Shown here: piece by piece, positions 18,208 through 27,564 of the stretch
Layout: the number at the start of each line of letters is the position of its first letter
Position numbering within the stretch: position 1 is the stretch's first letter
Assembly: GCF_016924835.1 (NCBI RefSeq)
Contig: NZ_CP070480.1
Coordinates: forward strand, 62,001 to 126,000
Reading direction: 5' to 3'
Length of the DNA stretch: 64,000 bases
Source: Rothia sp. ZJ932
GTDB lineage: Bacteria; Actinomycetota; Actinomycetes; Actinomycetales; Micrococcaceae
Position numbers and translations under genes: made by a program
Notes under the pieces: generated by a model
Database searches by the model: none
The model's input: only the letters and a program-made list of their open reading frames with translations
What the model was told of the DNA's origin: nothing

Positions 18208-21180
18208 TTGGAATCTACCGGTGATAAAGGTGCGCTCATACAGCTAACGGAGCTTAAGCCTAAAACGCAGACGCAGCCATCAGCACGTCCTGCTACTCCC
18301 CTGTCAGAGGTGGCTCTTCTTACTAACAATCCTAAAGAACCGAGCCTTTCGGACGAAATTCAGCGTGAGCTAGAGAGCGCTGACCGCGTGGACCTTTTGT
18401 GCTCTTTTGTGAAGCTATCAGGCATTAATATTCTGAGGAAACAGCTGAGCTTTTTGAAGAGTAGGGGCATACCCTTTCGTGTTTTAACTACGGTATATAT
18501 GGGGGCTACCGAGCGCCCAGCAGTTGACAAACTGGTTAAAGAGTATGGTGCCCAAGTCAAGGTAAGTTATGAGCAAAGAGTAACCCGCTTGCATGCCAAG
18601 GCATGGATTTTCCACCGTAATTCTGGGTTCACCACCGGATATGTAGGTAGCTCTAATCTTTCACATGCAGCTCTAACGGATGGTTTGGAATGGAATGTGC
18701 GCGTTTCGAATTCAGTTACACCCGGTATTTTGCGTCAGTTTGAAGTGGCTTTTCAGAATTATTGGGAGTCAGATAGTTTCGAGAGCTATGACGGCAGCGA
18801 TGAAGACGGTGCCAAACTTGAGAAATCTCTGCTCAATGCTGCGATAGGTAGAGGTTCCCAGCGGCGTCCAAATATGGCCATCAACTTTTCGCATGTTGAT
18901 GTTCAACCTTATCCACACCAGTCGTTGATGCTTGATGAGCTTCACGCTGAAAGAGGTAAAGGGCATCATAAGAATTTGGCTGTCGCTGCTACAGGTACTG
19001 GCAAAACTATATTCTCTGCACTGGATTATCGCAGATTATGTGAAGCTGCCGGTGGCCGTAGATTGCGTCTACTTTTTATTGCACATCAGAGTGAAATCTT
19101 AAATCAGGCGCAAAGTGCATTTGCAACGGTTATGCGGGACGAAAGTTTCGGCGAATCCTTATTCGATGGTAGAAAACCAATTCACAACGAACATATTTTC
19201 GCAACCATTCAAACCCTTGCACAGGGTGCTATGGAGGAGTATTCACCGGACTATTTTGACCTCATTATTATCGACGAATTTCACCACTCGGCGGCACCGA
19301 GTTATCGCAAAATACTGGATTACTTTAGGCCTGAGGAACTGTTGGGACTAACCGCGACCCCGGAACGTACTGATGGGACAAACGTTGCAGCTGAGTTCTT
19401 TGAAGGACGTATAGCAACCCAGCTTCGCTTGTGGGATGCGCTTGAAGAAGGTTTGCTGGTGCCTTTTCACTACTATGGCATCGATGATGGTACCGATCTC
19501 AGCGAAATTAAATTTCACTCGGGAAAGTACAATGAGTCTGATCTGACGAAGTACTATATGAGTCACACAAGACGTACGCGCATCATCTTGCAACAGCTGG
19601 AAGACAAAATTGCTTACCCTCAGCTGATGCGAGCTATCGGTTTCTGCGTCAATGTGGACCACGCAAAATATATGGCAGAACAATTTAATACAGCTGGTCT
19701 ATCTGCTACATATCTTGAGGGAAACAGCACACTCGATGAGCGCACTGAAGCAATCCGTCGTCTTAAAAATCCTGATGACAAACTGTGCATAATTTTTACC
19801 GTTAATCTTTTTAACGAAGGTGTTGATATTCCTGAAGTCGATACCTTACTCATGCTTCGTCCTACCCAGTCTATTACGTTGTTCCAGCAACAGCTGGGGC
19901 GAGGGTTGCGTCGTACGGCCGATAAAGCGGTGCTCATTGTCTTGGATTTTGTGGGTAATCAGGCTAGTGGTTTTAGGTTTGATATGAAGATGCGCTCTTT
20001 CACGCGCGATGGTCATATCACAAAAAGCTTCATTGAGAGTCCTGAACTTCCTGTTGGGTGTAATTTACAGCTAGACCGCAAAGCCCAAGATCAAATTCTT
20101 AGAAGCATTAAGAAACAACTTAACCCCAAGGTTCCTGCAATGGTTGACCAGCTAAAAGTATTTGTTGAGGAGGAAAAGAAAAAGAACCTCGATGTTGTGG
20201 TTACCGAGTTGCTCGAGCCGTACCTCGAAAAGCACGGTTTAGAGCTGGCAAACATATATGGTAGGTCCGTTGCCTATAAGCAAGGACAAAACAAGAAGGG
20301 GCTCACTTTTACTTTCTTGCTGGATGCAGCCGGGCAAATCCCCCAAATTCCTTTGCTTTACGAAGAAGGTTCACGGGTGCAGCAGATTGCTAATCGTATA
20401 CGGGCATTAACCCATGTCAACGATGCGCAACGGGTTGATTCCTATACCAGATTCCTTACAACAGATATAAGTGAATCCCAGATGACCTTAGCTGAAAAGC
20501 GTATGGCATGGGGTCTAGTATTTTCTTTTTGGCCCTACGGAAAATTTGAGGCGGGTAAAGAGAACCCGGTAATGACTCTTGACGAGGGCCTAATCGAGTT
20601 GCAGAAGCACCCATATTTCATCAATGAGTTACTGCAGATCTGGGCTTACAAGCTTGATATTGACCGGCATCTTCCTCAACAGAGTGCATCTCTAAGTCCA
20701 GATATTCCTTTATTAACTCATGCATCCTATAGTCGTGAAGAGATATATGCTGCGCTGGGGGCGCACGAGGGTGACAAGTTTACTAGCCCCGGTGGCTCTG
20801 TAAGCGGGGTATTAGAAGCTAAACAGACTAATACGTTGGCATTGACAGTTACTCTTGAAAAGTCAGAAAAGTATTACTCACCAGAAACAATGTACAGAGA
20901 CTATGCCATCACAGAGAAGAAATTTGCATGGGACTCTCAGAACCGAACGACCCCAGAAAGCCGTCTGGGAAAAATTTATCGACACTGTTCGAATAAAGGT
21001 GAAATGCCCTTACTGTTCGTTCGGTACGTCCGTGAAGATGGTATGGGAACAAGCCCCTTTATGTTTATTGGTTCGGTGAGTTATCTGGCTCATACTGGCT
21101 CGCAGCCTATGCACATTACTTGGGATTTGGAGAGGGATTTGCCTGCTGAAATGTTTAATCTTGCGAGAGCTTCAGCTTAA
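18208..21180 (+). CDS. PLD-nuclease / DEAD-box helicase / DUF3427 protein
   Basis: 990 residues from TTG 18208; its natural N-terminus is separated by a frameshift. Order: phospholipase D-like nuclease (about 30-190, with RLHAKAWIFHR and YVGSSNLSHAAL), superfamily 2 helicase (P-loop ATGTGKT near 265, DEFHH near 357, LTATPERTDG near 382, helicase motif VI QQLGRGLRR near 565), then DUF3427 (about 680-990). Such proteins are frequent near restriction and abortive-infection genes and resemble parts of several helicase-nuclease defence systems, but a defence role here is inference. It is AT-richer than flanking housekeeping genes. Confidence 0.88.
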   Translation: MESTGDKGALIQLTELKPKTQTQPSARPATPLSEVALLTNNPKEPSLSDEIQRELESADRVDLLCSFVKLSGINILRKQLSFLKSRGIPFRVLTTVYMGATERPAVDKLVKEYGAQVKVSYEQRVTRLHAKAWIFHRNSGFTTGYVGSSNLSHAALTDGLEWNVRVSNSVTPGILRQFEVAFQNYWESDSFESYDGSDEDGAKLEKSLLNAAIGRGSQRRPNMAINFSHVDVQPYPHQSLMLDELHAERGKGHHKNLAVAATGTGKTIFSALDYRRLCEAAGGRRLRLLFIAHQSEILNQAQSAFATVMRDESFGESLFDGRKPIHNEHIFATIQTLAQGAMEEYSPDYFDLIIIDEFHHSAAPSYRKILDYFRPEELLGLTATPERTDGTNVAAEFFEGRIATQLRLWDALEEGLLVPFHYYGIDDGTDLSEIKFHSGKYNESDLTKYYMSHTRRTRIILQQLEDKIAYPQLMRAIGFCVNVDHAKYMAEQFNTAGLSATYLEGNSTLDERTEAIRRLKNPDDKLCIIFTVNLFNEGVDIPEVDTLLMLRPTQSITLFQQQLGRGLRRTADKAVLIVLDFVGNQASGFRFDMKMRSFTRDGHITKSFIESPELPVGCNLQLDRKAQDQILRSIKKQLNPKVPAMVDQLKVFVEEEKKKNLDVVVTELLEPYLEKHGLELANIYGRSVAYKQGQNKKGLTFTFLLDAAGQIPQIPLLYEEGSRVQQIANRIRALTHVNDAQRVDSYTRFLTTDISESQMTLAEKRMAWGLVFSFWPYGKFEAGKENPVMTLDEGLIELQKHPYFINELLQIWAYKLDIDRHLPQQSASLSPDIPLLTHASYSREEIYAALGAHEGDKFTSPGGSVSGVLEAKQTNTLALTVTLEKSEKYYSPETMYRDYAITEKKFAWDSQNRTTPESRLGKIYRHCSNKGEMPLLFVRYVREDGMGTSPFMFIGSVSYLAHTGSQPMHITWDLERDLPAEMFNLARASA

Positions 21181-21584
21181 ATGTGGAAGTTCAAAGCCTA
21201 AGGTTTAAAGCGGACCTCAATATTTGGTCTTTTTGCTCCGCCTGCTGGGGAATTTGGGTTTCTATATGGTCAGCTTTACTTCTTGTAGAGCCAGTGATCC
21301 ACCGGTTCTCCGCTGCTCCCCTCGCCTAGCAAAGTTGAAGCCTACTTGCGCCTAGACTTCATTCGCTGATTTTAGCGTAAAGTTCGATGAGATTTTGTGA
21401 CAGGTTGTTACGGGCGCGCTGGTATGCCTGACTAGGACGAACGCACCTGCTGGGGAAGTTATCCACAAGTTACTTGGTAGTAAGGTGCGCCAGCTTGCCC
21501 GCTGGGCTATCTTACAAGGTAACCACTAGAACCACGCGAACCATATCGAGTACTCGCACTGAACCTCTAAGGAGACAACACCCC
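21181..21584. other. Non-coding stretch
   Basis: No gene or clear terminator seen. It contains one perfect DnaA-box nonamer TTATCCACA (21459-21467), too isolated to suggest an origin. The last part holds the promoter and ribosome site of the following lipoprotein gene. Confidence 0.5.
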
Positions 21585-22328
21585 ATGTGCCTTATGCCCT
21601 CAAAAAGTCTTGCTGTCCTGGCCCTTGCCGGGGTAGCTCTTGTTGGTTGCTCGGCAAAAAATGAAGCAACTGCTGAATCAACGGCTAGTGCAACTGCTTC
21701 AGTATCAGAAACTCAGTCGACTGCCAGCTCTAGTGCTAGTAGCTCGGAACCTGAAGTCTCGCCCCTACCCACTCTTGCTAACGGTGAGGAGGTAAAACTA
21801 AGCGATGAGGAACGTACCGCGTATGAGGCGGGGAAGTACGTGCCTGCAACTGAAACCCACCCCGCCTTGAATGTTCCTAAGCCTGTGATGCCTGAGCTTG
21901 CGAAGGAGCAGAGTTTTGAGGGGGCGAAAGCGTTTATCGAGTACTGGAACGAGGCAAATAACTATGCCATTCAGACCGGGGCTACTTCTATGGCTATGGA
22001 TGCTACTGGAACGGAGTGGAAAGAACATCGAGCACTTTTAGATGAAGTTAATAAGATTTATGTTATTAAAAATGGCTGGCTGTCTGGAGCAAGCTATCAG
22101 GTTGAAGTGCCCGACTATGGGTACCAAGCTCAGATGGATAACCAAGTAGATATCGTTGTTGTACTAACTCGCTCAACTGGTGTTGTCTATGATCAAAATG
22201 GTGCGGTAGTAGAGGAGACGGGTGTATTTAATAAAAGTTCACAGCCAACCACGATGACCCTTGGATATGAGGCAGGTAGGTGGTCTGTTGCATCTTCGAG
22301 CGGAATAAATGGGGTTGATTATGAATAA
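21585..22328 (+). CDS. DUF6318-like lipoprotein
   Basis: 247 residues. Signal peptide SLAVLALAGVALVGC ends in the lipobox LVGC. A Ser/Thr/Ala linker (about 25-60) leads to a folded domain (about 70-247), KPVMPELAKEQSFEGAKAFI then WNEANNYAIQTGATSMAMDA, typical of Micrococcaceae DUF6318 lipoproteins. Start chosen at ATG 21585 behind AAGGAG; the frame is open upstream but not signal-like. It overlaps the next gene by 8 bases, so the two are translationally coupled. Function unknown; probably anchored to the outer face of the membrane. Confidence 0.82.
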   Translation: MCLMPSKSLAVLALAGVALVGCSAKNEATAESTASATASVSETQSTASSSASSSEPEVSPLPTLANGEEVKLSDEERTAYEAGKYVPATETHPALNVPKPVMPELAKEQSFEGAKAFIEYWNEANNYAIQTGATSMAMDATGTEWKEHRALLDEVNKIYVIKNGWLSGASYQVEVPDYGYQAQMDNQVDIVVVLTRSTGVVYDQNGAVVEETGVFNKSSQPTTMTLGYEAGRWSVASSSGINGVDYE

Positions 22329-23274
22329 AAAATTCATCCTCTCTGCGAAATCCTTTTTCCTCGCAATTTTTATCGTAGGGGCTTCATCCTCGGGTGCATT
22401 CGCTGATATGTTTGCTGAGGCAGATCAGAGCGTTGTAAATCTTCATACGCACGAGTCCGTACAGGAGCAATTAACTCTTGGCATTGAATATGCACAGCAA
22501 GAAAGCATTTCAAATTATGTGCCTGAGAAGGATCCCCACCAGTACGCCTACACTGAACCCTGTACCGTGCAGTCTACTGATTGCAACTTGAAAAAGTGCC
22601 AAGCTGGTGAGAACACGGGCGTCTTACTGTCACTTCTTTATGCTGACGCTAACGCCGCCGTTGAGGGAGTCGGTGCTCATATTGATTGGGATAATCAAAA
22701 CAGGTTGGCTGGGTGGCAGCGTGCTGGTACTTTTTGCTCGGCTATCTTGGATGCTCCTGAGAGTGATGCGCCTGCGCAGCAGCTGATTATTACCGTTACT
22801 AATGAGGATTTTCGCAGTCTTAATGTTTTACCTGCCAGCATTATGGGTCAGGGTTCTGGGCATACGTTGAAGAACTTCAACACAAATTTGTGGGCTGATG
22901 CTCAGGAGCAGACTTTTGATACCCAGATTAGTGGGCGCAGTGTGCGGGTTGTTGCTACTCCGGTGAGTTATATCTTCGATTATGGTGATGGAACCACCAT
23001 TACTAGCTTCAGCCCTGGCTATGGGTTGCCTGCTGGTCAGGAGTGGGCTGATATTCCTACTGATACTTCTCATGTTTACACTGAAACCGGTGACTATAAC
23101 GCTACGGTGACCACTGTTTACAGTGGTAGGTATTCTGTGGAGGGTGGCCCGTGGTTGCCGGTGGCTGGCACTAATGAGGTGGTTTCTGATCCTCGCGTGG
23201 TGCGGGTGTGGAAGGTGAAGGTGGGTAACGTGGCTGAGGACTGCCTGGCGAACTCAACAGCCTGGGGCTGCTAA
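22321..23274 (+). CDS. Secreted protein with PKD-like domain
   Basis: 317 residues. The signal peptide (FILSAKSFFLAIFIVGASSS) is followed by GAFA and a likely cleavage. Cysteines in CTVQSTDCNLKKC suggest disulfides. The C-terminal part has the PKD-type pattern YIFDYGDGTT ... SHVYTETGDYNATVTTVY (about 215-270). It is coupled to the upstream lipoprotein, so the two probably form a surface pair. The start is ATG 22321 behind GGGG; ATG 22309 is less likely. Confidence 0.8.
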   Translation: MNKKFILSAKSFFLAIFIVGASSSGAFADMFAEADQSVVNLHTHESVQEQLTLGIEYAQQESISNYVPEKDPHQYAYTEPCTVQSTDCNLKKCQAGENTGVLLSLLYADANAAVEGVGAHIDWDNQNRLAGWQRAGTFCSAILDAPESDAPAQQLIITVTNEDFRSLNVLPASIMGQGSGHTLKNFNTNLWADAQEQTFDTQISGRSVRVVATPVSYIFDYGDGTTITSFSPGYGLPAGQEWADIPTDTSHVYTETGDYNATVTTVYSGRYSVEGGPWLPVAGTNEVVSDPRVVRVWKVKVGNVAEDCLANSTAWGC

Positions 23275-23543
23275 CCCAAATCCTGCGCGTCCTGAAAACT
23301 GAAATCAGCACATATTAACCGAGAACTGTGTACCCTTAGAACCGCTGTTGGCGAGTTCGGAGACTGGTTTTGGTGCGCCTCTTCGTCGCTGAACGTCGCG
23401 TCCCAACCAATGTAGTTGCGCTCTGCCTCATCAACACGTCTGCCAGCGCGAACACGAACGTTAACAGTCTTTTCTGGAATCTTCTCAATAAAAGGGGCAC
23501 AGCAATTTCCACTTGCAGCGCAGGAAGCACCAGTAAAAACGCT

Positions 23544-23717
23544 ATGAAGAAAAAAGAACTGGCAGAAAAGTTTGGTCTCATCTCTTACTACGCTAAGGGT
23601 TACACCGATTCATATTTGGGTGTAAAAACTGCGAAAGTTAAGAAAGAGAATATCGCCCAGCTGGTTCAGCTCACCCTTGACGCCATGGTTGCAGCTCAAG
23701 AAAGTGTCTCACCTTAA
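23544..23717 (+). CDS. Small hypothetical protein or gene remnant
   Basis: 57 codons, KKKELAEKFGLISYYAKGYT to the stop, with a good terminator 12 bases later. The frame stays open upstream to 23370, but that part looks non-coding. On the opposite strand a frame without a start codon also looks protein-like (TVNVRVRAGRRVDEAERNYI near 23420). The region may be a decayed gene. Not recognised. Confidence 0.3.
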   Translation: MKKKELAEKFGLISYYAKGYTDSYLGVKTAKVKKENIAQLVQLTLDAMVAAQESVSP

Positions 23718-23728
23718 GAACTGACGTG

Positions 23729-23769
23729 AAGCCTCCACCTGTCAATGACGGGTGGGGGCTTTACTTTTT
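23729..23769 (+). terminator. Rho-independent terminator
   Basis: GCCTCCACC and GGGTGGGGGC form a stem followed by TTTACTTTTTC. Confidence 0.75.
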
Positions 23770-23902
23770 CTCTCTGAAGGTAACCGTCATGTTCGAGTAA
23801 CCGCACCGGTCGCAGCAATGAGCCGCTATACCTCTTACAGCTTGTCTGAATCCAACAGGCTTAGAGAGTCGTCCAAAGGATCAAGTGCTGCGAAGTCCAT
23901 CC

Positions 23903-24505
23903 TTACACTAGTGCCAGTAACTCCTCGTGTACCCTTGTATCGCCGGTGAGTTCCGGGTGGAACGAAATGCCGATGATGTTGCCCTGGCGCACGCCCACAA
24001 CCTCACCGCGATACTTAGCTGTAATGACAACATTTCCACCAACACGCGAGATACGGGGCGCACGAATAAAGACTGTTTTTACCGGCGTGATCTCACCCGC
24101 GACGGCCTGCCAATCGAGAACCGCCTCAGCAGAATCAACCTGCGAACCAAAGGCATTGCGTCCTACCGACACATCCAGCACCCCCAGCGACTGCTGACCC
24201 GGTGCAGAATCATCAATCTCCCGCGCCAACATAATCAACCCCGCACAGGTGCCCAAGGTTGGTAGCCCGCTTTCAACCGTATCAATGAGTGGCTCACGCA
24301 GACCAAAGATGCGCGTCAGCCGGTCAATAGTAGACGACTCCCCACCGGGTAGCACCAGGGCATCCAAGCCAACCAAGTGCTCAGGTTTCTTGACGAGAAC
24401 GACGCGCGCCCCCAACCTCTCAAGCACGGCGGCATGCTCGGCAACGCCACCTTGCAAAGCCAAAACACCAACAGTTTTACCGTTGCTAACAAGAGCATCA
24501 GCCAC
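23903..24505 (-). CDS. pdxT: Pyridoxal 5'-phosphate synthase glutaminase subunit PdxT
   Basis: 200 residues. Releases ammonia from glutamine and channels it to PdxS for vitamin B6 synthesis. Class I amidotransferase features: VGVLALQGGVAEHAAVLERL at the N-terminus, LPGGESSTIDRL, the nucleophile Cys in LGTCAGLIMLA, and the His-Glu pair in GISFHPELTGD. I place the start at GTG 24505 behind GGGGG; a longer frame to 24619 adds residues unlike the family. pdxS lies upstream on the same strand but about 400 bases away, wider than usual. Confidence 0.95.
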   Translation of the reverse strand: MADALVSNGKTVGVLALQGGVAEHAAVLERLGARVVLVKKPEHLVGLDALVLPGGESSTIDRLTRIFGLREPLIDTVESGLPTLGTCAGLIMLAREIDDSAPGQQSLGVLDVSVGRNAFGSQVDSAEAVLDWQAVAGEITPVKTVFIRAPRISRVGGNVVITAKYRGEVVGVRQGNIIGISFHPELTGDTRVHEELLALV

Positions 24506-24858
24506 GAAAGAACCCCCAAAGAATGTGATTACAAAAAGCCAAAGACCCTGTACACCGACGGACGCACGCGACAACGACGTATGGACAGAGCGAAGCGGAA
24601 GGACGCCTAACGCCCGCACACAAAGCGAAGGAATCAGTCGCAGAGCAGCGTCCAGAGGCGTACCCCTCCCACAAGTCAGACAAGGCGCTCACAAGCTCGC
24701 AGTGCAAAGCACATTCTGGGAATCTACCCCCAAAGTTCACCAGCGCCAGCACTAATCTTCTCTACTCCACAATTTTTACTTCCTCGCACGCTCGGAAAAT
24801 ACTTATTGGTGCTCGCAAGCTCGCACTGCCCTCTACTCACCGCTTCGCTGTGTTCGCA
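24506..24858. other. Non-coding spacer between pdxS and pdxT
   Basis: No gene seen. It contains two similar segments, GCTCACAAGCTCGCAGTGC (near 24687) and GCTCGCAAGCTCGCACTGC (near 24811), an imperfect direct repeat. pdxS and pdxT are normally adjacent, so this may be inserted sequence. Confidence 0.45.
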
Positions 24859-24906
24859 GTAAATATGATTTTTTGGTTCGCCTGTCGGCGAAAAAATCAT
24901 ATTTAC
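24859..24906. terminator. Palindrome overlapping the pdxS stop
   Basis: GTAAATATGATTTTTT (24859) pairs with AAAAAATCATATTTAC (24891-24906), with CGCC/GGCG nearer the loop. The pdxS stop codon lies inside the right arm. It probably terminates pdxS transcription, perhaps partially, since pdxT lies downstream. Confidence 0.65.
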
Positions 24907-25829
24907 CAGCCTCTCTCCGCCAGGCGGTGCGGTGCCGGAAGATCCGACACATTAATCCCCACCATCGCCTCACCCAAACCACGCGACGCATCCGCAACAG
25001 CCACCGGATCATCAAACTGCGCCGTCGCCCTCACAATCGCCCTCGCGCGCGCCTGCGGGTTGCCCGACTTAAAAATACCCGAACCCACAAACACACCGTC
25101 CGCGCCCAGCTGCATCATCATCGCCGCATCCGCAGGGGTCGCCACGCCACCAGCCGTAAACAGAACCACCGGCAACTTACCAGTGCGAGCCACCTCAAGC
25201 ACAATGTCATAAGGAGCCGCCAACTCCTTCGCCTTCACATACAAAAGATCAGGCGAAACCGCGTGCAACGCCTGCAACTCAGCGATCTGGGTTTTGATAG
25301 TACGAATATGCTTGGTCGCCTCAGAAACATCACCCGTACCAGCCTCACCCTTAGAACGAATCATCGCCGCGCCCTCAGCAATACGACGCAACGCCTCACC
25401 CAAGTTCGTCGCACCGCACACAAAAGGAACCGTAAAAGCCTGCTTGTCGATATGATTCACGTAGTCAGCGGGGGAAAGCACCTCGGATTCATCAATGTAA
25501 TCAACCTTCAGCGCCTCAAGAATCTGCGCCTCCACAAAATGCCCAATGCGAGCCTTCGCCATCACTGGAATAGAGACAGCATCAATGATGCCCTCAATCA
25601 TGTCGGGGTCAGACATACGTGCCACGCCACCCTGCGCGCGAATATCAGCGGGTACCCGCTCCAGCGCCATAACAGCTACCGCACCAGCATCCTCAGCGAT
25701 GCGCGCCTGCTCGGGAGTCACCACATCCATAATGACGCCGCCCTTGAGCATGTCAGCCAAACCGCGCTTTACCAGGGGTGAGCCGGTGATGTTTTCGTTA
25801 AAAGTCTTGTAATCAGTCATGTCTTTCAT
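24903..25829 (-). CDS. pdxS: Pyridoxal 5'-phosphate synthase lyase subunit PdxS
   Basis: 308 residues; a TIM barrel that makes PLP from ribose 5-phosphate, glyceraldehyde 3-phosphate and ammonia in a 12-mer with PdxT. Strongly conserved segments are visible: [40 protein letters not shown] with the first catalytic lysine region, and [17 protein letters not shown] with the second. The start is ATG 25829 or 25820. It is transcribed divergently from the MocR regulator, with an inverted repeat operator in the 83-base gap. Confidence 0.97.
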   Translation of the reverse strand: MKDMTDYKTFNENITGSPLVKRGLADMLKGGVIMDVVTPEQARIAEDAGAVAVMALERVPADIRAQGGVARMSDPDMIEGIIDAVSIPVMAKARIGHFVEAQILEALKVDYIDESEVLSPADYVNHIDKQAFTVPFVCGATNLGEALRRIAEGAAMIRSKGEAGTGDVSEATKHIRTIKTQIAELQALHAVSPDLLYVKAKELAAPYDIVLEVARTGKLPVVLFTAGGVATPADAAMMMQLGADGVFVGSGIFKSGNPQARARAIVRATAQFDDPVAVADASRGLGEAMVGINVSDLPAPHRLAERGW

Positions 25830-25839
25830 TCTGAACCCG

Positions 25840-25890
25840 CATCTGGTCTACTCTAAGAACCAGAATCACAAAGAATTTTTAGACCAGATG
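25840..25890. promoter_or_regulatory. Operator between pdxS and pdxR
   Basis: CATCTGGTCTA (25840-25850) and TAGACCAGATG (25880-25890) are a perfect 11-bp inverted repeat in the divergent intergenic region. A third related half-site, AGAACCAG, lies at 25856-25863. Three CTGGT-type half-sites fit MocR/PdxR binding, which commonly uses several CTGG-containing repeats. Confidence 0.75.
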
Positions 25891-25912
25891 TATTCTCCGA
25901 GAAAACCCCACC

Positions 25913-27496
25913 ATGTCCCGCTCTTCCGGCCCCGCCGAATTACCGCTTGCCATCAGCCGTGATGTGCCTGAGTCGATTCCTACCCAGCTCGCTGAACAGC
26001 TGCGCGCTCACATTCTGGCGGGAACCCTCGCCCCTGCGGACGCGCTGCCCTCAACCCGCGCGCTGGCGGCACGGCTTGATATTGCCCGTGGGTCGGTGGT
26101 TGCTGCCTATGAGCAGCTTTCCGCTGAGGGGTACCTTGAAACATCTAAAGGTGGCACCCGCGTTACCAAAAACTTGAAATTACAAGAAGTTCTTGGGGCT
26201 CGCTCAGGTGGGACTCAACCGGGGCACCTTCCTCGTAGCCAACAGGTGATGCTCTCAAACGGTGAGCCTTTAGTAGCGGGTGGGGGAGTGCGTCCGCCAC
26301 GACCACCTGTACCGCCTAGAAATCGCACTATTAACCTCACTCCTGGCAGTCCCGATACTTCACTCTTGGCGAGTACTGCCTGGCGGGCGTCCTGGCGTGT
26401 CGCTGCCGCTGAACCCACCGCCAATTACGGTGCATCAGGTTCGCCCGCCCTGCAATATCAACTCGCTGAGCACCTGCGTACGATGCGCCACACGGTCTGC
26501 GCTCCGCACGAAATTATGGTGACTGCCGGTGCGCGTGACGGTTTTCGTTTGCTGTTGAGTTCTCTGCGAACCCAGCGCCGAGAGAGACCGCTGCGTATCG
26601 CGGTGGAGAACCCCGGCTACCCTTCGCTGTATCAGATTCCGGCGGTTTTTGGGCACGAGATCATACCTGTGAGGGTCGATCAGCACGGGCTTGACCCCGC
26701 TTCTTTGCCCGCTGAAGCTCCCGATCTTGTGCTGGTTGCCCCGAGTCACCAGTACCCGCTTGGAGCGTCGATGCCGGTCACCCGCCGCCTTGAACTGCTG
26801 GACTGGGCGCGGGAAAATAATGCCTACATCGTTGAAGATGATTACGATTCAGAACTGCGTTACGTGGGCGATGCCCTTCCGGCGCTCACTGCTCTTTCGC
26901 GGCAGCATCCTGATGATCGAACAATTATGCTGGGGTCTTTTTCTAAGACGCTGACCCCCGCTCTCGGTCTGGGGTTCATGCTGGCACCGGTGTCTCTTCA
27001 CACTGATATTTTGCGGTTGCGGCGGGTCATGGGTAACCCTGTTTCAGCGTTGACGCAGGATGCCGCTACTCATTTCTTTGCTCGGGGTGGGGCGCATCGG
27101 CATATTGCGCGTATGCGCCGGGTCTACAGGCAACGCCGTGAAACCCTTGTGACTGCTCTGGCGCAGAGCCGGTTGCCTGACTGGGTGAATGTGCTCCCTA
27201 TGGACGGCGGTCTTCACTTGGTTCTTGAGTTCACCGGTGTCTACGCTAGTGCAGGCTATGAGACGCTTGTCTGCGAAACTCTTATGCGAAGCGGGGTGGA
27301 GGTAGCGGCTTTGGGGGACTACTGGGCGCACGCTGCCCTCACCTCTCGCAGCCTGCCGCCAACTGGTACGGACGTGCCTTCTGATGCCCAGCGAACTTTT
27401 GGCGTAGTGCTGGGTTTCGGTGTTGAGGCGCCGCATCGTTTGCAAGCTGCTGCGCAGAAGATGACGCAAGTGCTCGATAGCATGGGTGTCGCCTGA
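25913..27496 (+). CDS. pdxR: MocR-type regulator PdxR of vitamin B6 synthesis
   Basis: 527 residues. N-terminal GntR winged helix (about 20-90: QLAEQLRAHILAGTL, LPSTRALAARLDIARGSVVA), a linker with a proline-rich stretch, and a class I aminotransferase domain (about 145-520). YIVEDDYDSELRY includes the PLP-contacting Asp and Tyr, and LGSFSKTLTPALGLGF holds the lysine that binds PLP. Divergence from pdxS and the operator support the role: PLP sensing and control of pdxS and its own gene. ATG 25913 follows GAGAAAACCCCACC. Confidence 0.9.
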   Translation: MSRSSGPAELPLAISRDVPESIPTQLAEQLRAHILAGTLAPADALPSTRALAARLDIARGSVVAAYEQLSAEGYLETSKGGTRVTKNLKLQEVLGARSGGTQPGHLPRSQQVMLSNGEPLVAGGGVRPPRPPVPPRNRTINLTPGSPDTSLLASTAWRASWRVAAAEPTANYGASGSPALQYQLAEHLRTMRHTVCAPHEIMVTAGARDGFRLLLSSLRTQRRERPLRIAVENPGYPSLYQIPAVFGHEIIPVRVDQHGLDPASLPAEAPDLVLVAPSHQYPLGASMPVTRRLELLDWARENNAYIVEDDYDSELRYVGDALPALTALSRQHPDDRTIMLGSFSKTLTPALGLGFMLAPVSLHTDILRLRRVMGNPVSALTQDAATHFFARGGAHRHIARMRRVYRQRRETLVTALAQSRLPDWVNVLPMDGGLHLVLEFTGVYASAGYETLVCETLMRSGVEVAALGDYWAHAALTSRSLPPTGTDVPSDAQRTFGVVLGFGVEAPHRLQAAAQKMTQVLDSMGVA

Positions 27497-27564
27497 AGAT
27501 CTTTCCTGAACAGTTGCCCCTGTGTACTACCATTCTCACCCTGAAAGAAACTAAGCTAGGGAAC

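Noticed and set aside
17202-21467. DnaA boxes at 17202 (minus) and 21459 (plus)
   Set aside because: Perfect nonamers, but isolated, with no AT-rich unwinding element or replication genes, so not an origin.
24873-25781. 302-residue + frame
   Set aside because: Antisense shadow of pdxS with an Arg/His/Asn-rich, non-protein-like composition.
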